Source: Candidatus Kapaibacterium sp. (GTDB lineage Bacteria; Bacteroidota; Ignavibacteria; Kapaibacteriales; UBA2268). From it: DNA of 6,339 bases. This document shows positions 1 to 5,332 of this stretch, in pieces. The number at the start of each line of letters is the position of its first letter. The first letter of the stretch is position 1. The stretch lies in the NCBI GenBank assembly GCA_027858275.1, contig JAQIDA010000107.1, forward strand, positions 1-6,339. Direction: 5' to 3'. The notes under the pieces were generated by a model, which saw only the letters and a list, made by a program, of their open reading frames with translations, was not told the DNA's origin and made no database searches. Both the position numbers and the translations under genes were made by a program.

Positions 1-25
1 ACATAATAATAAAAAAATTCTTATC

Positions 26-54
26 TTGGAAACGAAATTTCAATGTAGTACTAA
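26..54 (+). promoter_or_regulatory. Possible weak promoter of the acyl-CoA dehydrogenase gene
   Basis: The AT-rich leader at 1-92 contains TTGGAA (26-31), 17 bases, then TACTAA (49-54), a loose sigma70-like pair. The -10 match is poor and no clear Bacteroidota-type TAnnTTTG element is present, although TATCTTGG at 22-29 is a near miss. The gene may equally be transcribed from further upstream, outside the window. This is a weak inference. Confidence 0.2.
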
Positions 55-82
55 TAAACGCTTGAAGAAATAAATAATAATC

Positions 83-86
83 GAGG
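83..86 (+). promoter_or_regulatory. Ribosome binding site of the acyl-CoA dehydrogenase
   Basis: GAGG lies 6 bases before the ATG at 93, a good Shine-Dalgarno position. It supports that start, which also gives the N-terminus expected for the family. Confidence 0.6.
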
Positions 87-92
87 TCTCTA

Positions 93-1232
93 ATGGATTA
101 TCTGCTAACAGAAGAACAACTTATGCTCAAAGACATGGTGTCAAAATATGCTGCGGAAAAAATTGCACCTGTCGCGTCAGAAAATGAACGCAACCATCGT
201 TATCCCGCGGAAATCATTAATGAACTTTCCGAACTCGGCATGCTGGGAATATATTTTCCGGATGAATACGGCGGATCAGGAATGGATTTCGTCTCTTACA
301 CTATCGCTATTGAAGAAATTTCACGTCATTGCGCCTCCACAGGTGTGATTATCTCCGCTCATACTTCACTCGTATGCGATCCGATTTTCAGATTCGGAAC
401 AGAAGAGCAGAAACAAAAATATCTACCCGATCTATTGTCCGGAAATAAAATCGGAAGCTTCACATTGACTGAAGCAGGCGCCGGATCAGATGCCGGAGCT
501 ACTCAAACCACTGCCAAACTCGTTGACGACAAATGGGTTCTTAACGGAGCCAAATTGTTCGCCACTAACGGAAAAGAAGCTGAGACTTTCGTATTATTGG
601 CCTCTACTGATTTGAGTCAAAAAACTCGCGGTATTTCAGCTTTTATAGTTGAAAAAGATACTCCCGGATTAAGTATCGGCAAACTCGAGAAAAAACTCGG
701 TATTCGTTGCTCATCAACGGCTGAAATCATTCTTGAAGATGTTACTATTCCCAAAGAAAATATGCTCGGCGAATTGAACAAAGGCTTCAAAGTCGCTATG
801 GTAACTCTCGACGGCGGCAGACTCGGAATCGCTTCACAGGCTCTCGGTATAGCCAAAGCATCTATCGAAGACGCTGTTAAATACGCTAAGGAAAGAATCC
901 AATTCGGTCGTCCGATAGCAGATTTACAGGCCATCCAATGGATGATCGCGGATATGAAAACTGAAGACGATGCCGCTAAATTGCTCGTATGGAGTGCCGC
1001 GACAATGAAAGACAAAGGACTTGTTTATTCGACTGAATCTGCAATTGCCAAGCTCAAAGCTTCGGAAGTCGCTTCTTTCTGCGCGAACAAATGCGTCCAA
1101 ATCCACGGCGGTTACGGATATACAGAAGATTTCAACGCAGAACGCTATTTGCGCGACGCTAAGATCACTGAAATTTATGAAGGCACAAGTGAAGTTCAGA
1201 GATTGGTTATAGCGAGAGCAATGTTGAAATAA
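93..1232 (+). CDS. Acyl-CoA dehydrogenase, short-chain (butyryl/isobutyryl-CoA) type
   Basis: FAD-dependent flavoenzyme that introduces the alpha,beta double bond into a short acyl-CoA and passes electrons to electron-transfer flavoprotein in the cytoplasm. At 379 residues it has the normal length of the family. The N-terminal helical domain opens with LLTEEQ. The flavin/substrate motif FTLTEAGAGSD spans 123-133 and FATNG spans 156-160 in the central beta domain. RIQFGR spans 268-273 and IHGGYGY spans 337-343 in the C-terminal helical domain. YEGTSEVQ near the end places the catalytic base at Glu363. Classical isovaleryl-CoA and long-chain dehydrogenases carry their base on another helix, so this protein reads as butyryl-, isobutyryl- or 2-methylbutyryl-CoA dehydrogenase. 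Its neighbour IcmF makes butyryl-CoA from isobutyryl-CoA, so butyryl-CoA is a logical substrate, but this is inferred. The start at 93 has GAGG 6 bases upstream. Repeat unit A begins directly after the stop. Confidence 0.93.
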   Translation: MDYLLTEEQLMLKDMVSKYAAEKIAPVASENERNHRYPAEIINELSELGMLGIYFPDEYGGSGMDFVSYTIAIEEISRHCASTGVIISAHTSLVCDPIFRFGTEEQKQKYLPDLLSGNKIGSFTLTEAGAGSDAGATQTTAKLVDDKWVLNGAKLFATNGKEAETFVLLASTDLSQKTRGISAFIVEKDTPGLSIGKLEKKLGIRCSSTAEIILEDVTIPKENMLGELNKGFKVAMVTLDGGRLGIASQALGIAKASIEDAVKYAKERIQFGRPIADLQAIQWMIADMKTEDDAAKLLVWSAATMKDKGLVYSTESAIAKLKASEVASFCANKCVQIHGGYGYTEDFNAERYLRDAKITEIYEGTSEVQRLVIARAMLK

Positions 1233-1233
1233 G

Positions 1234-1282
1234 AAGAAGAGACCACCCCGCCGCAAGGCGGCACCCCTCCGGAGGAGGGGAA
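1234..1282 (-). repeat. Dispersed two-hairpin repeat, copy A (minus orientation)
   Basis: This GC-rich unit starts one base after the dehydrogenase stop codon and is the reverse complement of copies B and C. Read on the minus strand it has the same plan: C4TCC...GGAGGGG (hairpin 1), then a GCCGC/GCGGC stem (hairpin 2; plus-strand 1250-1254 with 1258-1262, loop AAG), then GGGGTGG and a TCTTCTT tail. Bases 1260-1282 are a perfect 23-base inverted match to 1304-1326 of copy B. A second perfect match pairs 1243-1252 with 1332-1341. Copy A differs from B mainly in the hairpin 2 stem and in 4 extra bases next to the tail. Confidence 0.9.
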
Positions 1283-1341
1283 TAAGACGGGGAGTCTCTC
1301 AAATTCCCCTCCTCCGGAGGGGTGCCCGCAGGGCGGGGTGG
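1243..1341. terminator. Large inverted repeat between the dehydrogenase and icmF, possible bidirectional terminator or processing site
   Basis: Copies A and B face each other and can fold into one long stem: 10 outer pairs (1243-1252 with 1332-1341), a mismatched internal segment, and 23 inner pairs (1260-1282 with 1304-1326), closed by a 21-base loop at 1283-1303. Alternatively each copy folds into two short hairpins. The stem is very GC-rich and should be highly stable in RNA. No strong T-run follows on either strand (GGTTCTTACAG on the plus strand), so it is not a textbook intrinsic terminator. A role as transcript 3' end, RNase block or attenuator before icmF is inference. Confidence 0.5.
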
Positions 1342-1346
1342 TTCTT
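1304..1346 (+). repeat. Dispersed two-hairpin repeat, copy B (plus orientation)
   Basis: Hairpin 1 pairs CCCCTCC (1306-1312) with GGAGGGG (1316-1322) around a TCC loop. Hairpin 2 pairs GCCC (1324-1327) with GGGC (1331-1334) around GCA. The unit ends with GGGGTGGTTCTT. It has the same orientation and nearly the same second half as copy C at 5219-5266, and it is the inverted partner of copy A. Confidence 0.9.
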
Positions 1347-1354
1347 ACAGATTA

Positions 1355-1388
1355 TTTGCATTAATACTCACGAATTTATTAATATTTG
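1355..1388 (+). promoter_or_regulatory. Putative icmF promoter
   Basis: In the AT-rich stretch between the repeat and icmF, TTGCAT (1356-1361) and TAATAT (1380-1385) sit 18 bases apart, a fair sigma70-like pair. The same bases also approximate the Bacteroidota pattern: TTTG at 1355-1358, then TA plus three bases plus TTTG at 1380-1388, where the consensus has two bases in the gap. Either reading gives a leader of roughly 20 bases. The assignment is tentative because the region is AT-rich and chance matches are common. Confidence 0.35.
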
Positions 1389-1396
1389 GACAGATT

Positions 1397-1400
1397 AAGG
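1397..1400 (+). promoter_or_regulatory. Weak ribosome binding site of icmF
   Basis: AAGG lies 10 bases before the ATG at 1411. The match is short and slightly far from the start. The start is supported better by the protein, which begins exactly where B12-binding domains of this family begin. Confidence 0.4.
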
Positions 1401-1410
1401 TTATATAAAA

Positions 1411-4400
1411 ATGGATAAGATTAAAGTACTGACCGCTACATCACTATTTGACGGTCATGATGTTTCTGTAAATATATTCAGGCGTTTGTTGCAAAAAGGC
1501 GGTGCTGAAGTCATTCATCTCGGTCATAATCGATCTGTCAGCGAACTGATCAAAGTAGCTCTGCAAGAAGATGTCGACGCTTTGCTGGTAAGTTCTTATC
1601 AAGGCGGGCACAATGAATATTTTAAATTTCTGGTTGATGAGTTGCATAAACACGGCGCGGGAGACAAACTTGTATTCGGCGGCGGCGGCGGTGTGATTTT
1701 GCCGGCGGAAATAGACGCTCTTCAGAAATATGGAGTGTGCAGGTTGTATCATGCTTTGGACGGTCAGGAAATCGGTATCGACGGAATAACCGAAGATATT
1801 ATTAAAAGAATTGAAGATCATCGTTCGAAAATAGTCAAATATGACGAAGCCAAGTTCACTGATGAATATATCAAAAATAATCCTAACGCGGATAAATTTG
1901 AAGTCGCTCGCCAATTAACATTTATGGAAAGCAGTGTCAATTCTAATATTGATGAGATTCGCGAAAGATATCAAGCTAATGACTTGAAAAAATCTTTAGT
2001 TCTCGGCGTAACCGGCACCGGCGGCAGCGGCAAAAGCTCCGTTATCGATGAATTTATCGGCAGAATGATTTCTTATACTGATGATATCCGTGTTGCCGTG
2101 TTAGCTGTGGATCCGTCCAAATCCCGCTCAGGCGGTGCTTTGCTCGGCGACAGAATCAGGTATAACCAAATCTATCATGACAGAGCCTATTTCAGAAGTT
2201 TTGCCACTCGTGACAGCTCTTCGGAACTAAGCGCGGCGATCAAGGATTCTATCGCAGTTTTGAAATCCTGCGGTTATGATTTTATTATCGTTGAGACAAG
2301 CGGTATCGGTCAGGGCAACAGCGGAGTTGCGGAAATATGTGATTCATCCGTATATGTGATGACCGCGGAATTCGGCGGACCTTCTCAGCTCGAGAAAATT
2401 GACATGCTCGAAATCGCTGATTTCATAGTAATAAATAAATTTGAAAAAATCGGCTCGGAAGACGCGTTCAGAGAAGTTATGATTCATTATCTGAGAACTC
2501 GCGAAGTCGGCGGAAGCATGAACAAGCCCCTTGAAGAATTAGGCTTACCTGTATATCCCTGTTCCGCTAACCAATTTAATAACGGCGGTATCAACAAACT
2601 GTTTATTGATCTGTACAAGAAATTGAAAGATACAACCGGTGCGGATTACACAATCAACAATGAACTCGTTGATATGTTGCCCACAAAACTCAATCAAGAA
2701 TTCGGTTTGATCAATACACGCAGAATTAATTATCTCGCTGAAATAACTGACACGGTTCGCGACTACAAATCTCACGTTGACGAACAATGCCAAGCGGCAG
2801 GCGATGTTTACGCACTAAAAGAGACAATCAAACAGATTGAAGACAAGCCGGCGATAAAATTGCTCAAAGAAACATTTGAATCTAAATGGAACGCTCTCGA
2901 CGACATTTCAAAAAAAGCTGTCTCGGAATGGGATTTGACCAAAAAGAACATGAGCGAACGGACTTTGAAATACAAAATCCAAAGCAAAGAATTTGAGGTT
3001 GATCTTTTCACAAAGAGCCTTTCCGGTTCGGCAATACCGAAAATCGCGCTTCCGAAGTTTACTTCCTGGCCTGAAATACTAAGATGGATATTATTAGAAA
3101 ATCTTCCCGGATTTTTCCCTTATACTGCCGGAGTGTTTCCGTTCAAAAGAACAACGGAAGACCCAAAACGTCAATTTGCCGGCGAAGGCGGTCCTGCCAG
3201 AACTAACAAAAGATTTCATTACTTATGTGAAAATGACGATGCCAAGCGTTTGTCTGTAGCATTCGACGGAATCACATTATATGGAGAAGACCCCGCTGAA
3301 AATCCTGATATATACGGGAAAATAGGGGAGAGCGGTGTCTCGATTTGTACAATTGACGATATGCGCGATCTGTTGGCGGGATTCGATCTTCTTGACCCTC
3401 TGACTTCTGTTTCAATGACAATAAATGCGCCCGCGCCGATCATGGTTGCTTTCTATTTTATGACCGCATACAGAGCGGAACTCGTTAAAGCGGAAGCAGC
3501 AGGCTCGAAACTAAACGATTCCGACAAGGCTGAATTGAAAATGAATACTTTCCGCAGACTGCGCGGAACTGTTCAAGCGGACATGCTCAAAGAAGATCAG
3601 GGACAAAATACATGCGTATTCTCTATGAATTTCGCAATGAAATTAATTGGAGATTTGCAAGAATATCTCTCGCAAAATCAAATCAAAAACTATTACTCCA
3701 TATCCGTATCCGGCTATCACATTGCCGAAGCCGGAGCTAATCCAATTACTCAGCTCGCTTTGACTCTCGCCAACGGATTTACTTATGTTGAATACTTCCT
3801 CAGCCGCGGAATGAAAATTGATGATTTCGCCCCCAATTTATCATTCTTCTTCTCAAACGGACCCGATCCCGAATATTCAGTTATCGGAAGAGTTGCCCGT
3901 CGTATTTGGGCTGTGGCGATGAGAGATAAATACGGCGCCAACGCTAAATCTCAAAAATTGAAATATCATATTCAAACTTCCGGTCGTTCTTTGCACGCTC
4001 AGGAAATTGATTTCAACGACATCAGAACAACCCTTCAGGGCCTGCTCGCTTTCTACGATAATTGCAACTCATTGCACACTAATTCCTATGATGAAGCCGT
4101 AACGACTCCGACGGAAGAATCTGTTCGTCGTTCCATGGCGATTCAGATGATTTTATCAAAGGAATTCGGAATGTTGAAAAATGAAAATCCGAATCAGGGA
4201 TCGTTTATTATCGAAGAATTGACTGATTTGACAGAAGAAGCGGTTTTGAATGAATTCAATAATATATCTCGTCGTGGCGGAGTTCTCGGAGCTATGGAAA
4301 CTCAGTATCAACGTTCTAAAATTCAAGAAGAATCAATGTATTACGAATATCTGAAGCAGTCGGGCGAATATCCGATCATCGGAGTTAATACATTCCTGCC

Positions 4401-4662
4401 TACTGAGCAATCCAATCCTTACGGAAACATGCTGATAACCAGAGCAAGCGACGAAGAAAAAAATTCAAGACTCCAAACTCTTTATGCTTTCCAAGAAGAG
4501 CACCAAGATGCTTCCGAAGCCGCTTTGGATAAATTAAGAGAGGTTGTGCTGCGAGGCGGAAACGTTTTCGAGGAATTATTGAACACTGTCGAGCATGTTT
4601 CAATGGGACAGATCACAAATGTCCTCTATGAAATTGGCGGAAAATACAGGAGAGGTATGTAG
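1411..4662 (+). CDS. icmF: Fused coenzyme B12-dependent isobutyryl-CoA mutase IcmF
   Basis: Adenosylcobalamin-dependent radical enzyme interconverting isobutyryl-CoA and butyryl-CoA, with a built-in GTPase chaperone that manages cofactor loading. Its 1083 residues match the three-part IcmF family. The B12-binding domain (about 1-140) has DGHD with His16 as lower cobalt ligand, SSYQGGH (61-67) and a GGGGG loop (90-94). The MeaB-like G domain (about 190-400) has a P-loop at 202-209 (GTGGSGKS), VDPSKSRSGGALLGDR (233-248), ETSGIGQ (295-301) and NKFE (342-345) at the base-recognition site. After a linker comes the mutase barrel (about 540-1083), with AGVFPFKR (573-580), GTVQADMLKEDQGQNT (719-734) and SGYH ending at His770, the counterpart of the methylmalonyl-CoA mutase active-site His. 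Phe576 and Gln732 stand where methylmalonyl-CoA mutase has Tyr and Arg, which argues for a substrate without the carboxylate. Isovaleryl-CoA to pivalyl-CoA is a known side activity of the family. A DUF6125-like gene follows 2 bp later. Confidence 0.96.
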   Translation: MDKIKVLTATSLFDGHDVSVNIFRRLLQKGGAEVIHLGHNRSVSELIKVALQEDVDALLVSSYQGGHNEYFKFLVDELHKHGAGDKLVFGGGGGVILPAEIDALQKYGVCRLYHALDGQEIGIDGITEDIIKRIEDHRSKIVKYDEAKFTDEYIKNNPNADKFEVARQLTFMESSVNSNIDEIRERYQANDLKKSLVLGVTGTGGSGKSSVIDEFIGRMISYTDDIRVAVLAVDPSKSRSGGALLGDRIRYNQIYHDRAYFRSFATRDSSSELSAAIKDSIAVLKSCGYDFIIVETSGIGQGNSGVAEICDSSVYVMTAEFGGPSQLEKIDMLEIADFIVINKFEKIGSEDAFREVMIHYLRTREVGGSMNKPLEELGLPVYPCSANQFNNGGINKLFIDLYKKLKDTTGADYTINNELVDMLPTKLNQEFGLINTRRINYLAEITDTVRDYKSHVDEQCQAAGDVYALKETIKQIEDKPAIKLLKETFESKWNALDDISKKAVSEWDLTKKNMSERTLKYKIQSKEFEVDLFTKSLSGSAIPKIALPKFTSWPEILRWILLENLPGFFPYTAGVFPFKRTTEDPKRQFAGEGGPARTNKRFHYLCENDDAKRLSVAFDGITLYGEDPAENPDIYGKIGESGVSICTIDDMRDLLAGFDLLDPLTSVSMTINAPAPIMVAFYFMTAYRAELVKAEAAGSKLNDSDKAELKMNTFRRLRGTVQADMLKEDQGQNTCVFSMNFAMKLIGDLQEYLSQNQIKNYYSISVSGYHIAEAGANPITQLALTLANGFTYVEYFLSRGMKIDDFAPNLSFFFSNGPDPEYSVIGRVARRIWAVAMRDKYGANAKSQKLKYHIQTSGRSLHAQEIDFNDIRTTLQGLLAFYDNCNSLHTNSYDEAVTTPTEESVRRSMAIQMILSKEFGMLKNENPNQGSFIIEELTDLTEEAVLNEFNNISRRGGVLGAMETQYQRSKIQEESMYYEYLKQSGEYPIIGVNTFLPTEQSNPYGNMLITRASDEEKNSRLQTLYAFQEEHQDASEAALDKLREVVLRGGNVFEELLNTVEHVSMGQITNVLYEIGGKYRRGM
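4648..4655 (+). promoter_or_regulatory. Shine-Dalgarno of the DUF6125-like gene inside the icmF 3' end
   Basis: AGGAGAGG, the best ribosome binding site in the window, lies within the last codons of icmF and ends 9 bases before the ATG at 4665. With only TC between the icmF stop and this ATG, translation of the two genes is probably coupled. Confidence 0.7.
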
Positions 4663-4664
4663 TC

Positions 4665-5204
4665 ATGTCAGAAGACAGTAATCCGAATAATCTCTCAAAG
4701 ATCGAAGACCTTTCGAAAGAGGAACTCCTCGAGCTTTTGCATATATACGCGAAAAACTGGCTGGCACACGACGGATGCTGGTTTCTCGGTATTGAAGAGA
4801 AGCTTGGTATGGAAGACGCGATATACTTCGACAGAGAAGCATGGAAAAGATTCACAATAGTCGAAGCGAGAAGACTCATAGGGTTTCTCCAACTCGGTGA
4901 AGACTCCGGAATAGCCGGACTCAAAGCAGCATTAGGTTTCAGGCTCTATGCTACTTTGATCGAAGACAAAATCGAAGTTCTCGACGATAAGACATTGCGA
5001 TATTACGTGACTTCCTGCAGAGTTCAATCGACTCGCCGCAAAAAAGGACTGCCGGATTTCCCCTGTAAATCAGTCGGCATCCATGAATACACTCTGTTTG
5101 CGAAAACTATTGATAAAAGATTTTCTACAGAATGTATATCCTGTCCGCCGGAAATAACTGATGAAGCGCATCATTGTGTTTGGGAATTTAAGTTGGAGAA
5201 GTAA
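4665..5204 (+). CDS. Small cysteine-rich DUF6125-like protein, function unknown
   Basis: A 179-residue soluble protein with no signal peptide or membrane segment. From memory it resembles the DUF6125 family, whose members share LSxEEL...YAKNWLAHDGxWF near the N-terminus and a C-terminal pattern CRVQxxRxxKGLPxFPCK...TxCxxCPP...CxWEF. Here these are residues 16-40 and Cys118, Cys134, Cys157, Cys160 and Cys171, with a further Cys38. Five cysteines in the last third, two as CxxC, suggest a metal or iron-sulfur site or a redox-active centre. A distant link to the ATC hydrolase-like and V4R-type small-molecule-binding families is possible but unproven. An acidic tail of about 12 residues precedes the conserved part. 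The gene starts 2 bp after icmF with a strong internal Shine-Dalgarno, so it is likely cotranscribed and coupled. A role linked to IcmF or its cofactor is inference from position only. Repeat copy C follows the stop by 14 bases. Confidence 0.82.
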   Translation: MSEDSNPNNLSKIEDLSKEELLELLHIYAKNWLAHDGCWFLGIEEKLGMEDAIYFDREAWKRFTIVEARRLIGFLQLGEDSGIAGLKAALGFRLYATLIEDKIEVLDDKTLRYYVTSCRVQSTRRKKGLPDFPCKSVGIHEYTLFAKTIDKRFSTECISCPPEITDEAHHCVWEFKLEK

Positions 5205-5218
5205 GAATCTAAAAAAAA

Positions 5219-5266
5219 CTCCCCTCCTCTTCCAAGGAGGGGTGCCCGAAGGGCGGGGTGGTTCTT
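5219..5266 (+). repeat. Dispersed two-hairpin repeat, copy C (plus orientation)
   Basis: Hairpin 1 pairs CCCCTCCT (5221-5228) with AGGAGGGG (5235-5242) around a 6-base loop that differs from copies A and B. Hairpin 2 pairs GCCC (5244-5247) with GGGC (5251-5254) around GAA. The unit ends in GGGGTGGTTCTT exactly like copy B. It begins 14 bases after the stop of the DUF6125-like gene. A run of eight A at 5211-5218 precedes it, so on the minus strand hairpin 1 is followed by a T-run and looks like an intrinsic terminator for any antisense transcript. On the plus strand the T-run is weak. Confidence 0.9.
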
Positions 5267-5269
5267 CTC

Positions 5270-5297
5270 TTGAAAAAGAAAAGAAAAATCATATAAA
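5270..5297 (+). promoter_or_regulatory. Putative sigma70-like promoter of mccB
   Basis: TTGAAA (5270-5275), 16 bases, then TATAAA (5292-5297): each hexamer matches the sigma70 consensus at 5 of 6 positions. This is the best promoter candidate in the window and lies directly after repeat copy C. Initiation about 7 bases downstream would leave a leader of about 28 bases before the ATG at 5333 but only about 10 before the in-frame ATG at 5315. Bacteroidota often use a different consensus, so the call depends on the host. Confidence 0.42.
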
Positions 5298-5316
5298 TAA
5301 ACAATCTCTACAAAAT

Positions 5317-5320
5317 GAGG
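5317..5320 (+). promoter_or_regulatory. Probable ribosome binding site deciding the mccB start
   Basis: GAGG ends 12 bases before the ATG at 5333. It overlaps the alternative in-frame ATG at 5315, which has no Shine-Dalgarno of its own. The spacing is long, so this favours 5333 only moderately. Confidence 0.4.
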
Positions 5321-5332
5321 ACAAACAATCGT

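Noticed and set aside
617..1256. Two overlapping minus-strand frames opposite the dehydrogenase (617-1015 and 924-1256)
   Set aside because: They lie antisense to a fully conserved acyl-CoA dehydrogenase and one crosses repeat copy A. No motifs or plausible start context are visible.
1234..1346. CRISPR-like or tandem repeat array
   Set aside because: There are only two units, inverted to each other, with no regular spacers and a third copy almost 4 kb away. This fits a dispersed REP-like element instead.
1233..1410. Possible cobalamin riboswitch upstream of icmF
   Set aside because: A B12 enzyme gene invites this idea, but no B12-box-like conserved core is visible, and the AT-rich part after the repeat is only about 64 bases, too short for the aptamer. 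The structured part is explained by the repeat pair.
1678..1692. GGC trinucleotide run
   Set aside because: It encodes the five-glycine loop of the B12-binding domain in IcmF, which is expected for the family, so the repeat is explained by protein function.
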